From Thiobacillus sp. (GTDB lineage: Bacteria; Pseudomonadota; Gammaproteobacteria; Burkholderiales; Thiobacillaceae), in contig JAUXRY010000021.1 of assembly GCA_030679915.1 (NCBI GenBank), positions 1 to 64,000 of the forward strand: a DNA stretch of 64,000 bases. Direction: 5' to 3'. The position numbers were made by a program, and so were the translations under genes. Positions 55,665-64,000 of this stretch are shown here, piece after piece; the stretch's first letter is position 1; every line of letters starts with the position of its first letter. Under the pieces are notes generated by a model. The model had not been told where the DNA came from. It did not search any database and worked only from the letters and a program-made list of their open reading frames with translations.

Positions 55665-56678
55665 TTGAACCCGCGATCCGATTATTCGACCCAACGCCTG
55701 AATGGCGACAAGCCCGATGACATCGCGCGCGCAGTGAAAATTCTGCAAGCGGGCGGTCTGGTCGCGTTGCCAACCGAAACGGTCTATGGCCTGGGCGCGG
55801 ATGCTGCTAAGGATCAGGCCGTCGCAGGCATCTTTGCTGCCAAGGGACGTCCCGCCGACCATCCGCTGATTGTCCACATCGCATCGGCGAACGAGATGAC
55901 CCGCTGGGCACGCGACATTCCGGAAGCGGCATGGAAACTCGCCGCCGAATTCTGGCCGGGCCCGCTCACCCTGATATTGAAACGTGCACCCGGTATGGCA
56001 GACGCCGCCAGTGGCGGGCTCGATACCATCGGCCTGCGGGTGCCGGGGCATCCGGTGGCGCAGGCTTTGTTGCAGGCTTTCGGCGGCGGGATCGCCGCAC
56101 CTTCGGCAAATCGGTTTGGCCGCATCAGCCCGACCTGCGCCGAGCATGTGCTGGCCGAGCTGGACGGCCGGATCGATGCCGTGATCGATGGCGGCGTGTG
56201 CTCAGTTGGACTGGAGTCGACTATTTTTGATCTGAGCGGTCTGGTCCCTCGGGTGTTGCGGCCGGGCAAGGTGACGGCTGACATGCTGGCAGCCGTCATT
56301 GGTACGCTGGACGAGGCGCCCTCTGGTGAATCGTCCAGGACGCCAGGCAGCCTGGAAGCGCACTATGCACCCGCCACCCCGCTGCGCCTGGTGCCGTCGC
56401 AAGGGCTTGAAGCCGAGGTCGAAAGGCTGACTGCAACCGGTGTGGTGGTCGTGCTGGCACGACAGGAGCCTCAGTCAAATGCCAGTTGCCGATGGATACA
56501 ACTGCCAGGTGATGCGGTTGCGTATGGACACGATTTGTACGCGCGGCTACGTGAGGCTGACGCACTCGGGGTCAATTACATTTTGATTGAAAGTCCGCCA
56601 AGTGGAACGGATTGGATGGCTGTGAATGACCGCTTGAAGCGCGCGGCCGCAGGCTCGGGCGTGGTCAAATCGGCATGA
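55665..56678 (+). CDS. Threonylcarbamoyl-AMP synthase (Sua5)
   Basis: 337 residues, TTG start; no ATG is available in frame at the N-terminus. YrdC-like core: GLVALPTETVYGLGADAA, GRPADHPLIVHIA, WPGPLTLILK, GIAAPSANRFGRISPT, plus the C-terminal Sua5 domain after GSLEAHYAPATPLRLV. Makes TC-AMP for tRNA t6A. The long form with a Sua5 domain distinguishes it from short TsaC. Confidence 0.94.
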   Translation: MNPRSDYSTQRLNGDKPDDIARAVKILQAGGLVALPTETVYGLGADAAKDQAVAGIFAAKGRPADHPLIVHIASANEMTRWARDIPEAAWKLAAEFWPGPLTLILKRAPGMADAASGGLDTIGLRVPGHPVAQALLQAFGGGIAAPSANRFGRISPTCAEHVLAELDGRIDAVIDGGVCSVGLESTIFDLSGLVPRVLRPGKVTADMLAAVIGTLDEAPSGESSRTPGSLEAHYAPATPLRLVPSQGLEAEVERLTATGVVVVLARQEPQSNASCRWIQLPGDAVAYGHDLYARLREADALGVNYILIESPPSGTDWMAVNDRLKRAAAGSGVVKSA

Positions 56679-56736
56679 GTAGAGAGCAGCCCGAACCTGC
56701 CGCTACAATCGGGCCCTAAACAGGCCGCATAAACCA

Positions 56737-56925
56737 ATGGAAAACAAAACTGCACGACTGACGGTACTCATTGATCCGGCCAAGAAAAAGGCCTTCGAGC
56801 GCCTGTGCGCAGAGCAGGACCTGACACCCTCTCAAGTGGTACGCCAGATGATCCGCGAGTATTTGGCTCAGCATGGGGTGCAGTATGGCGTGTCAGCCGA
56901 GCCGCTCGCCCCGGCAAAGAAATAG
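56737..56925 (+). CDS. Small ribbon-helix-helix (CopG/Arc-like) protein
   Basis: 62 residues: RLTVLIDPAKKKAFERLCAEQDLTPSQVVRQMIREYL, a classic RHH fold. Likely a DNA-binding regulator or an orphan antitoxin; no partner toxin is adjacent. Confidence 0.8.
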   Translation: MENKTARLTVLIDPAKKKAFERLCAEQDLTPSQVVRQMIREYLAQHGVQYGVSAEPLAPAKK

Positions 56926-56933
56926 TGCCTGTG

Positions 56934-58694
56934 TTAACCCCGGTCGTCGCTGCCAGGTTTGCCGACGTTGCGTTTCAAATACTCGCGGCTGACATTGTTT
57001 GGCGCATCCTTGGCTTCAGGCGTGAGTGATGCTGCGGTGTCAGGCGGACGCGCATCCAGGTCGTTGCACCGATTGAGGGCTTCCCCGCAGGTCTTGAAAT
57101 AGTGGGTCTGGCCGATCAGGTCGAGAATGCCCGATCGAGACAGTTTGCCTTCCACCCTGGTATTGGCACCGCATAACACCACCTCGACCCCGCGGCCTAG
57201 AAAACCGCGTATGGCGTCTTCCAGCGCCTGCAGTCCGGTCGCGTCGATGAACGGCATGCGGCGCAGACGCAGGATGAGTAGGCGGGGATCGCTGTGCGTG
57301 CTAGCAAGTGCACGCTCGAAGTTCTCGACCGCGCCGAAAAAGAACGGCCCCTCCACCGCATAGACCATGACCCCGGGCGGCAAGGTATTGAAGCCGAGAT
57401 GGGCATATTCGCGATGCAATTCCTGCTCGGCTACCTGGGCCACTTCCACGCTGGCGGCCATGCGCCGCAGGAAATGTAGCGTCGCCAGGATGACGCCGAT
57501 ATTGACCGCCACCACCAGGTCAGCAAATACCGTGAGAATGAACGTCACCAGCAGGATTACCACGTCGGCGCGCGGGGCACGCCGCACCATGCGCACGAAG
57601 TGGCCGGCTTCACTCATGTTCCACGCCACCACGAACAGAATGGCGCCAAGTGCGGCAAGCGGGATATGCGTCGCCAGTGGCGCGAGCACCAGCACCACCA
57701 GCACCAGCGTCACGGTGTGGACGATGCCGGCCAGCGGGCTGGTGCCGCCGTTACGGATGTTGGTCGCTGTGCGTGCAATGGCGCCGGTGGCCGCAAACCC
57801 TCCGAACAACGGCGTGACGATGTTGGCGATACCCTGGCCTATCAGTTCCTGGTTGGAGTGGTGGCGCGTACCCGTCATGCCGTCAGCCACCACGGCGGAG
57901 AGTAGGGATTCGATCGCCCCCAGCATGGCAATCGTGAAAGCGGGACCGATCAGTTGAATAACCTGGCTGGCCGTGAACTCGGGAAACTGCAGGCTGGGCA
58001 GGCCGGCGGGAATGCCGCCGAACGCGCTGCCGATGGTGGCCACGCCGGGCAGATCGAGGCTGACCTGGGCCAGGGTAGCCACGACCAAAGCAGCCAGCGG
58101 GCCGGGAATCCTTTTCAAACCGGGAACCTTCGCGGTGTACAGCACGAGCAGCAGCGACAGCGCTGCCAGGGCTGTGGTCGCGAGGTGCAGGTGAGGCAGC
58201 GCCACCAGCAGGTGCCAGACCTTTTCGTGGAAATGCGTCCCTGTCGTTGCAGGCAGGCCGAAAAAATCTTTCCATTGGCTGACCCAGATGATGACCGCAA
58301 TGCCGGCGGTGAAACCGACGATCACTGGGTCGGGAATGTACTTGATGATGGTGCCGAGCCGGGCCACGCCCAGCAGCAGCAGAATTACCCCGGCCATCAG
58401 GCTGGCGAGTTGCAACCCGGCTATGCCGTGCTCGGCTGTCACGCCGGCGAGGATGACGATGAACGCACCGGTCGGGCCCGCGATTTGCAGACGGGTACCA
58501 CCCAGAATCGAGACCAGCAGGCCGGCCACGATGGCCGTGTAAATGCCCTGCTCGGGCTTGGCCCCGCTGGCGATGGCGAAGGCCATGGCCAGCGGCAGGG
58601 CCACCACACCGACGATTGCCCCGGATACGATGTTGGGCAACCAGTGTTTGCGGCTCAGCAAACCCGCGCGATGCGCCTCCAGCAGGGCAATCAT
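56934..58694 (-). CDS. SulP-family anion transporter with STAS domain
   Basis: 586 residues, canonical length without the long insertion. ALPLAMAFAIASGAKPEQGIYTAIVAG, TGAFIVILAG, DPVIVGFTAGIAVIIW, HHSNQELIGQGIANIVTPLFGG, and STAS domain about 430-545. Might move sulfate or bicarbonate. An AT-rich operator-like dyad (58710-58728) lies just upstream. Confidence 0.92.
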   Translation of the reverse strand: MIALLEAHRAGLLSRKHWLPNIVSGAIVGVVALPLAMAFAIASGAKPEQGIYTAIVAGLLVSILGGTRLQIAGPTGAFIVILAGVTAEHGIAGLQLASLMAGVILLLLGVARLGTIIKYIPDPVIVGFTAGIAVIIWVSQWKDFFGLPATTGTHFHEKVWHLLVALPHLHLATTALAALSLLLVLYTAKVPGLKRIPGPLAALVVATLAQVSLDLPGVATIGSAFGGIPAGLPSLQFPEFTASQVIQLIGPAFTIAMLGAIESLLSAVVADGMTGTRHHSNQELIGQGIANIVTPLFGGFAATGAIARTATNIRNGGTSPLAGIVHTVTLVLVVLVLAPLATHIPLAALGAILFVVAWNMSEAGHFVRMVRRAPRADVVILLVTFILTVFADLVVAVNIGVILATLHFLRRMAASVEVAQVAEQELHREYAHLGFNTLPPGVMVYAVEGPFFFGAVENFERALASTHSDPRLLILRLRRMPFIDATGLQALEDAIRGFLGRGVEVVLCGANTRVEGKLSRSGILDLIGQTHYFKTCGEALNRCNDLDARPPDTAASLTPEAKDAPNNVSREYLKRNVGKPGSDDRG

Positions 58695-58709
58695 GTATCA
58701 ATCAAACCA

Positions 58710-58728
58710 TATGTGTAATAAACACATA
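58710..58728. promoter_or_regulatory. TATGTGT-AATAA-ACACATA dyad upstream of the SulP gene
   Basis: Perfect 7-bp inverted repeat with a 5-bp spacer, 16 bp before the SulP ATG on the minus strand; another TATGTGT occurs at about 58749. The surroundings are strongly AT-rich. A repressor/activator operator is plausible. Confidence 0.4.
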
Positions 58729-58783
58729 ATATTATAATTAAAGATGCGTATGTGTGAATATGTATGATTTTGTGTGGACACAG

Positions 58784-58812
58784 ACCCTCCAGTCAGCCTA
58801 TGACTGGAGGGT
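58784..58812 (-). terminator. 12-bp perfect inverted repeat after the SulP gene
   Basis: ACCCTCCAGTCA (58784-58795) pairs with TGACTGGAGGGT (58801-58812) around GCCTA. It lies 130 bp after the 58943 stop. No T-run, so terminator function is uncertain. Confidence 0.4.
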
Positions 58813-58942
58813 GTGCTGGCGATGATGCGTTATTGCGGGTAGGGCCACGATGCCTGAACCTTTTTGTATTGGGTCGTAGCACTATAGACCCGCGCTACGA
58901 CCCCTGTCTCAGTGATGGGGCAAGAGTCGAACGGGACGCTGT

Positions 58943-61009
58943 TTAAACGGCAGGTTTTTCTTCAGCGGATGCGTATCGTGCGTCAAGCGTGCGTATCGCA
59001 ACGCCCTTGCTGATGAAGATATTCTCCACCCCAATCACCGCGTCGAGACCCGCGCGGTCTATTGCTTCACGGACCGGTTTCTTCAGTCCGGCCAACATCA
59101 GCGTGACGCCCGCCGCTTTCAGGTCGCGCGTGAGTGCACGTAATTTTTCTTCACCGGTCGCATCGATACGGTTGATGCTGTTGCCGAGTACCAGCAGCGC
59201 CTGAGCCTGCGGAAACTGGCTCAGCGCCTTCAATACAGCCTGTTCAAAGTAGGCCGCATTGATGAAAACCAGCGAGGCGTCAAAGCGCAGCACCACGTAG
59301 TTTTCACTGATCGGTGCCAGATCATGGGTGGCTGCGCCCGCTAGCACGCCATCGGACGTGCGCCCCATGACTTCACTGCGTGGGCTCATGGTGCCGGCCA
59401 GGAACAGCAGAATGGTTAACGCAACGCCGACCAGCACGCCGTCCGCCAGTTGTGGCGCCATGATCAATGTGGTGAAGAAGGTAACCAGGCCGATGATGCC
59501 ATCAGCCTGGCGAACATTCCAGGCATGCAGCATGGATTTGAAATCAAGCAGGCTGAACACGGCGCTCATCACAATGGCGGCGAGGACGGGTTGCGGCAAG
59601 TGGTATAAATATTGGGTGAAAAACAGCATCACCAGCAACACACCCAGCGCACTAATGATCGCGTAAAACCCGGATCGGGCGCCCACGCGTGCCGCTACCG
59701 CTGAGCGGGAAAACGAGCCGCTGACGACATAAGACTGGAAAAAGCTGCCGACGATGTTGGCCAGGCCCTGACCGATCAACTCCTGGTTGGGGTCGAGTTT
59801 TTCACGCGTCTTGGCAGCGAGGGCACGTGAAATCGAGGTGGCCTCCATGAAGCCAATCATGGCCATGATGAAGGCGATGGAAAATAGGCCGGACATTACG
59901 CCCAGATCGAAAGTTGGCATGAGAAAACCGGGCACGCCGCTTGGAATATTACCCACGACTTTGCCGCCACCCGACAGCTTGAACTTGCCTTCGTCAAACC
60001 CGGACAGTCGCCAAACCGGCTCATACCAAGCGGTATCAATGCCAGTTTGATACACGACTTGGCCATTGGCCTGTTTGACCGGCGTCAATGCAAACTGGAA
60101 GGCCTCCACGCGCTCACTGTAGAGGCTGTGCTTGAGGCTTTCTTCCTCGCCTTTGAGCCGCATGGATTCGGCCTTGAGGGAATAATCCTGACGTATGAGC
60201 TTGGACTGTGCCTTGAGTTTTTCGCTGAGTGCCTTCTGCGTATCCTTGACATGCTTGAGTGACGTTTCGTGGGCCAGCATTCGGTCGAATACGGTACGGG
60301 CTTCAACACTTTCGATCTGCTCGGGTGCGACTACAGTCGTTTTTTCGAAGCCGGTCGCCGCACTGACCATGGTGCCCAGTAGTACCACGATTAATACGTT
60401 GGGCAGTTTCGGGAAATGCTTGCGCAGCCAGGACAGCGCCGCGAGCGTGGCGAGGCCATACAGCAGGGTTTCCCAGTGGGCGACCGGTAGTTGCTGCACG
60501 ACCTGGAACAGGTCGATGAGGAAAGTATCCGAACGCGGCATCGGCACATTGATGAAGGTGTTCACCAGGGATGAACCGATGATCAGCGCTGCTGCGTTGG
60601 TGAATCCCAGTATCACCGGGTGGGATGCCAGGTTGATCAGTACCCCCATGCGGAACAGGCCCAAGGCGAGTCGCAATACACCCACCATCAATGCCAGCAG
60701 CAAGGACAACTGGATGAATTCTTCGCTGCCGCGGCTGGCAAGTGGCTCGATGGCCGCCGCCGACATCAATGAAAGCATTGCGACCGGCCCGGTGTGCAGG
60801 AAGCGTGAGGCGCCCCACATCGATGCCACGATCACCGGCAGGAAAGAGGCGTAAAGGCCATACACGACCGGAAGACCCGCTAAGGCCGCATAGGCCATGC
60901 TTTGCGGCACCAGGATCATGGCGACCGTGACGCCCGCGATCAGGTCGGCACGCAGGGTGTCTTTTTGCAGGGGGAACCAGCGCAGGAAAGGGAACAGACT
61001 TGTCAGCAT
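58943..61009 (-). CDS. SulP-family anion transporter with coiled-coil insertion and STAS domain (paralogue)
   Basis: 688 residues from ATG 61009 (LTSLFPFLRWFPLQKDTLRADLIAG); an upstream TTG at 61045 is less likely. Same design as the SulP at 28496: core motifs ILVPQSMAYAALAGLPVVYGLYASFLP, DPNQELIGQGLANIVGSF and C-terminal STAS. An inserted segment of about 130-140 residues lies between membrane helices with a coiled-coil (KHVKDTQKALSEKLKAQSKL). The two proteins are clearly paralogous. Likely bicarbonate or sulfate transporter. Confidence 0.9.
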   Translation of the reverse strand: MLTSLFPFLRWFPLQKDTLRADLIAGVTVAMILVPQSMAYAALAGLPVVYGLYASFLPVIVASMWGASRFLHTGPVAMLSLMSAAAIEPLASRGSEEFIQLSLLLALMVGVLRLALGLFRMGVLINLASHPVILGFTNAAALIIGSSLVNTFINVPMPRSDTFLIDLFQVVQQLPVAHWETLLYGLATLAALSWLRKHFPKLPNVLIVVLLGTMVSAATGFEKTTVVAPEQIESVEARTVFDRMLAHETSLKHVKDTQKALSEKLKAQSKLIRQDYSLKAESMRLKGEEESLKHSLYSERVEAFQFALTPVKQANGQVVYQTGIDTAWYEPVWRLSGFDEGKFKLSGGGKVVGNIPSGVPGFLMPTFDLGVMSGLFSIAFIMAMIGFMEATSISRALAAKTREKLDPNQELIGQGLANIVGSFFQSYVVSGSFSRSAVAARVGARSGFYAIISALGVLLVMLFFTQYLYHLPQPVLAAIVMSAVFSLLDFKSMLHAWNVRQADGIIGLVTFFTTLIMAPQLADGVLVGVALTILLFLAGTMSPRSEVMGRTSDGVLAGAATHDLAPISENYVVLRFDASLVFINAAYFEQAVLKALSQFPQAQALLVLGNSINRIDATGEEKLRALTRDLKAAGVTLMLAGLKKPVREAIDRAGLDAVIGVENIFISKGVAIRTLDARYASAEEKPAV

Positions 61010-61152
61010 GATGCGGATTTGAGAGTTTTTGATTGGGAACGGCAATGCGCAATGGTCCGATTTTAAGGCATTTGCGCCAGAAAACAGCCTCGAGGCTGTT
61101 GGGGGAACATCTGGCCTGAGCTGGTCAAGGCTTCAATTGGTTCTCGCTACAG

Positions 61153-61191
61153 CACAAGGCCTCACCCGATTTGATCGGGTGAGGCCTTGTG
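61153..61191 (-). terminator. 18-bp perfect stem-loop downstream of the stress-type gene
   Basis: CACAAGGCCTCACCCGAT (61153-61170) pairs perfectly with its complement (61174-61191) around TTG. It follows the stop at 61218. No T-run. It may separate this gene from the downstream SulP gene. Confidence 0.6.
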
Positions 61192-61217
61192 TGGGGAAGC
61201 TTAGCGTGTTTTGATTT

Positions 61218-61808
61218 TCAGGCTGCGCGTACGGCGTCGCTGGTTTGCTTGGGCTGGGTCGAAGCGCCGCCTTGAACACCTTCTTCGTGGGTGGCGACCA
61301 GCACCACTGGTACCGGCAGCACGTCCTGGGGTTGCGTACCATTCAGGAAGCTGCGACCGAGGTAACCGGTTTCTTTACAGGCAAGAAAGGCGACTTCGGG
61401 ATGGCGACGAAGATAACGCGCCAGTCCGGAAACCGGATCGCCGGTCAGGAGTACGGTTTTCATGGAGATGCCGGTCGCCGCCAGTTCTTCCGTGTAGGGG
61501 CTAAGCAATGCACGCGCCACGCTGTCGGATTGAAACGTCAACACGGTCAGGCCATTATTAAGGCGGCCGCAGGTTTGTACAACGTAATGCATCATGTCGG
61601 CCGGCAACTCGCTACCCATATACAGTGCAACTTGCTGACGAACATTGGTTGCTTGAATGGGTGCCGGGGTCAAGGCCTGGATGGCATCTGCAGCGCCCGC
61701 ATCCTTGTTCAGGTAATCCGACTTCTGACGCAAGCTGAGGAATTCACCTGCATGGGAATATGCCAGCGCGTTCAAGATGCGTTTAATTTCTGCGGTCAGT
61801 TTGATCAT
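61218..61808 (-). CDS. Uncharacterised protein, stress-protein-like, with sigma-54 promoter
   Basis: 196 residues from ATG 61808 (MIKLTAEIKRILNALAYSHAGEFLSL). The frame is open to ATG 61865, but that ATG lies inside a sigma-54 promoter, so it cannot be the start if the promoter is used. A middle VALYMGSELPADMMHYVV, then VLTFQSDSVARALL and TVLLTGDPVSGLARYLRRHPEVAFLACKETGYLG suggest an alpha/beta nucleotide-binding fold like universal-stress proteins. Function unknown. Confidence 0.7.
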   Translation of the reverse strand: MIKLTAEIKRILNALAYSHAGEFLSLRQKSDYLNKDAGAADAIQALTPAPIQATNVRQQVALYMGSELPADMMHYVVQTCGRLNNGLTVLTFQSDSVARALLSPYTEELAATGISMKTVLLTGDPVSGLARYLRRHPEVAFLACKETGYLGRSFLNGTQPQDVLPVPVVLVATHEEGVQGGASTQPKQTSDAVRAA

Positions 61809-61848
61809 GGTCAGGGTCCAATCGGTGAAGTAAGTATGATTGTTGTAA

Positions 61849-61864
61849 AGCAACTCGCGTGCCA
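61849..61864 (-). promoter_or_regulatory. Sigma-54 (RpoN) promoter
   Basis: TGGCACG-CGAG-TTGCT on the minus strand: GG at 61863-61862 and GC at 61851-61850 with exactly 10 bp between, the -24/-12 spacing. It matches consensus TGGCACG-N4-TTGCW. Transcription would start near 61838 and read into the gene ending at 61218. Confidence 0.8.
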
Positions 61865-61924
61865 TATTTTATATGCGTTATAAAACAATGGATTGGATTG
61901 GTTTTCTGAAATCGCTGCGTTACG

Positions 61925-61987
61925 ATGTGCAACACAATCCCCCGTTTCGTTGCGTTGCAGATGCAACGGTGTTGTAATGTGCAACAC
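61925..61987. promoter_or_regulatory. Likely enhancer-binding sites for the NtrC-like regulator
   Basis: A CGTTGCA-GA-TGCAACG dyad (61953-61968) is flanked by two ATGTGCAACAC direct repeats (61925-61935 and 61977-61987). They lie 90-150 bp upstream of the sigma-54 start, the usual place for an enhancer, in the region shared with the divergent kinase gene. Confidence 0.6.
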
Positions 61988-62016
61988 CTTTTTGTCTCTT
62001 GGCCGTTATTCCATTC

Positions 62017-63483
62017 ATGCCGAGTCTTCGCGGGAAAATTCTCACTACTTACGGCTTTTCCAAAGTCGTGCTGCTGGTGTTCGCAGTAGTGGTATTTGCC
62101 GACCTGTATTACCTGCAGACGCGCATCGTGGCCGGTGAGGCTGTCACCGCATTCCGCGAAGCCAGCCAGGAAATGCGACGGGAAGAGAAAAACCTGTTCC
62201 TTTATAACGACCCGACTAGCCTCGATCAATTGATCTTGCAATTGAAAGCGGCTGAAGTCGCGCTCAAAGAGGGGAAGCAGGCATTTCCCGAAATAGCCTC
62301 GCCAGCAGAACTTGGTCGGGTGAATCAATTGCTGCTGCAATATCGCGCGCAGTTGACTGAGTACCCTTCGTTACCGGTTCGGGTGCGCACGGATAAACAG
62401 AAAAAAATTCGCGCATCGGGACACGAGCTGTCGGGACTGGCTGAGAATTTCAGTCGGCGTGAACGCGCGGTGCTGGCGCAAGCGGTGCACGTAGCGGGCC
62501 GAACCTTGTTGGCGGTATTCGTAACCGTATTGTTGTTGGGAATAGGCAGCGCACTTTTTCTGGTGCGCCAGGTGGTCCGGCCCCTTCGGGAACTGGAGTC
62601 GCAACTGGATCAGCTGGCCGATGGGCACGATCAGCAGCTGACGTTGCCGTCGAAGGACAAGGAAATCCAATCCTTTGTCCATCACTTCAATACCATGCTG
62701 GAACGCTTGCGGGTTCAGCAAAATCAATTACGTCACCATGAAAAAGCCGCCGCGCTGGGTGTGCTGGTTTCAGGCGTGGCACACGAGCTGAATAATCCGC
62801 TTTCCAATATCTCGACTTCAGTGCAATTGCTGGTTGAGGAAGGCGACACGGTCGAGCCGGAGCTGCGTGACGAATGGATGGCACAGATTGATGGGGAAGC
62901 CGAGCGTGCACGGCGTATCGTGCGGCGGCTGCTCGATAGCGTGCGCCAGCCCAAGCTGAACTGGCAGGCGCATAGCGTGGCGGAGTTGATTCAGGCGTCG
63001 CTCGCGCTGGTTAACCGGCAGTTGCCCCGCGGGGTTGAGGTGTGTGTGGGCTATGCGCCCGAGCGAGCATTATGGGCAGACCGTGATCGACTGCATCAGG
63101 TGTTCATCAATCTGCTCAAGAATGCCGCCGACGCGGGCGCCACCCACATTGTGGTCAGTGCGGTGGAGTCCACCTGGAAGGATTCGAAGCCAAAAAATAC
63201 AGACCACCTGGTGGGTGAGGTGGAACCTGTGAGCAAGGCTGAAAGCGTGCTCTACATCCAGCTTGATGACAACGGTCCGGGCATTGCGCCTGAAAACCTG
63301 TTGCAGATTTTCAATCCCTTTTTTACGACTCATTCGGAAGGGGATGGCACGGGTCTGGGTTTGTACCTGGTCGAGGAAATCATCAGCGAACATAACGGCT
63401 GTATCGCGGTGGAAAACCGCCCGCAAGGCGGCACGCGGTTTTCGATCTGGCTGCCGCTGAGCGATACACAGGAGACAACGTGA
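62017..63483 (+). CDS. NtrB-like sensor histidine kinase
   Basis: 488 residues from ATG 62017 (MPSLRGKILTTYG); a TTG at 61999 is less likely. Two membrane helices (about 15-35 and 165-185) flank a periplasmic helical sensor, followed by HAMP, HisKA (VSGVAHELNNPLSNISTSV with phospho-His) and HATPase (FINLLKNAADAGA, DDNGPGI, DGTGLGLYLVEEI). Overlaps the regulator gene by 4 bp (GTGA). Confidence 0.92.
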   Translation: MPSLRGKILTTYGFSKVVLLVFAVVVFADLYYLQTRIVAGEAVTAFREASQEMRREEKNLFLYNDPTSLDQLILQLKAAEVALKEGKQAFPEIASPAELGRVNQLLLQYRAQLTEYPSLPVRVRTDKQKKIRASGHELSGLAENFSRRERAVLAQAVHVAGRTLLAVFVTVLLLGIGSALFLVRQVVRPLRELESQLDQLADGHDQQLTLPSKDKEIQSFVHHFNTMLERLRVQQNQLRHHEKAAALGVLVSGVAHELNNPLSNISTSVQLLVEEGDTVEPELRDEWMAQIDGEAERARRIVRRLLDSVRQPKLNWQAHSVAELIQASLALVNRQLPRGVEVCVGYAPERALWADRDRLHQVFINLLKNAADAGATHIVVSAVESTWKDSKPKNTDHLVGEVEPVSKAESVLYIQLDDNGPGIAPENLLQIFNPFFTTHSEGDGTGLGLYLVEEIISEHNGCIAVENRPQGGTRFSIWLPLSDTQETT

Positions 63484-64000
63484 ACACTGAGACTACGCCG
63501 CACATACTGTTGATCGACGATGAAGCCATCGCGCTGTCCAACCTGCGTCACGTGTTCGAACGGGAAGGCTATACCGTCACCGCCTGCAAAAGCGGCGAGG
63601 CGGGACTGGCTGCCATGCAAAACACTGCATTCGATCTGGTTCTGACCGATTTGCGCATGCCTGGCATCGACGGCATGGCTGTGCTGGCTCACATCCGTGC
63701 CACCACGCCGGAAGTGCCGGTCATCATGATCACCGGCCATGCCACGCTCGACTCCGCAGTGGATGCGATGAAGGCAGGGGCATACCACTACATCGCCAAA
63801 CCGTTCAGGTTGGCCGAAGCCCGTGAAGTGGTGCGCGGTGCGTTGGAGGTGCGCCGGATTCGGCGCGAAAACAGCGAGCTCAAGCTGCGCATCGAACAGT
63901 TGTCGAGCCAGACTACGATCATCACGCAGGATCTGGGCATGCAACGCTTGCTGGAAACAGCGCGGCAGATTGCCGGCACCGATTGCAGTGTGGTGATACA
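63480..64000 (+). CDS. NtrC-family response regulator, N-terminal part
   Basis: GTG start at 63480; open to the window end. The receiver domain is complete: ILLIDDEAIALSNLRHVF, VLTDLRMPGIDGM with phospho-Asp, VIMITGHATLDSAVDAMKAGAYHYIAKPF. The next part (QDLGMQRLLETARQIAGTDCSVVI) is the beginning of a sigma-54 interaction AAA+ domain. The rest lies beyond the window. Confidence 0.92.
   Translation, partial: MNTETTPHILLIDDEAIALSNLRHVFEREGYTVTACKSGEAGLAAMQNTAFDLVLTDLRMPGIDGMAVLAHIRATTPEVPVIMITGHATLDSAVDAMKAGAYHYIAKPFRLAEAREVVRGALEVRRIRRENSELKLRIEQLSSQTTIITQDLGMQRLLETARQIAGTDCSVVI

Noticed and set aside
56737-56925. Toxin-antitoxin pair
   Set aside because: The RHH protein resembles an antitoxin but no small toxin gene is next to it; neighbours are Sua5 and a SulP transporter.

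Overview
The window looks like a chromosomal segment of a chemolithoautotrophic betaproteobacterium of the Thiobacillus/Sulfuriferula kind (Nitrosomonadales). Supporting signs are a complete alpha-carboxysome operon with form IA RuBisCO, CbbR, CbbQ and CbbO, several bicarbonate-type transporters, a DsrC/TusE protein and high-GC, tightly packed housekeeping genes. The assignment is inferred from gene content; no rRNA or tRNA gene was seen.

Positions 1-8.8 kb: the 3' end of thiC, a membrane protein, uppP, a RegB/RegA-type redox two-component pair, and a copper block. The copper block has an outer-membrane-like protein and a PCu(A)C chaperone. They converge on an ECF sigma / anti-sigma / Cys-motif precursor / DUF692 (MNIO) / DUF2063 operon that looks like a RiPP metal-buffering (bufferin/oxazolin) system. 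Positions 9.1-16.8 kb: argB, an EVE-domain protein, a TauE/SafE exporter, a complete DSF quorum-sensing set (rpfF converging on rpfG-rpfC) and a lipase-like hydrolase. Positions 16.8-24.8 kb: purine biosynthesis (purC, fused in frame behind a PerM-like permease; purM-purN; purE-purK) with two DUF3108 proteins, a DUF192 protein and a DsrC-like protein.

Positions 24.8-47.7 kb form a CO2-concentrating island. It runs: a ChrA-family transporter with a rhodanese and a ChrB C-terminal-domain protein; an LCIB-type carbonic anhydrase-like protein divergent from a large SulP transporter; a cytoplasmic trypsin-like protease; SbtA with a PII-like partner; cbbR divergent from cbbL-cbbS-csoS2-csoSCA-csoS4A-csoS4B-csoS1(x3)-bacterioferritin-acRAF-mcdA-mcdB-cbbQ-cbbO-csoS1D. 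The likely logic is that transporters raise cytosolic bicarbonate, CsoSCA converts it to CO2 inside the shell, CbbQ/CbbO keep RuBisCO active, acRAF helps assembly and McdAB positions the carboxysomes.

Positions 48-64 kb: lipid enzymes (PAP2, DgkA), a Na+/Ca2+ exchanger-family gene and a complete Mrp Na+/H+ antiporter operon. The exchanger, mrpA and mrpD each carry a one-base frameshift. Then come Sua5, a small ribbon-helix-helix protein, two more SulP transporters, and a stress-type protein behind a near-perfect sigma-54 promoter. That promoter faces an NtrB/NtrC-like pair whose regulator runs off the end of the window. Mrp could supply the sodium gradient used by SbtA/SulP carriers, which would tie this end functionally to the carboxysome island.
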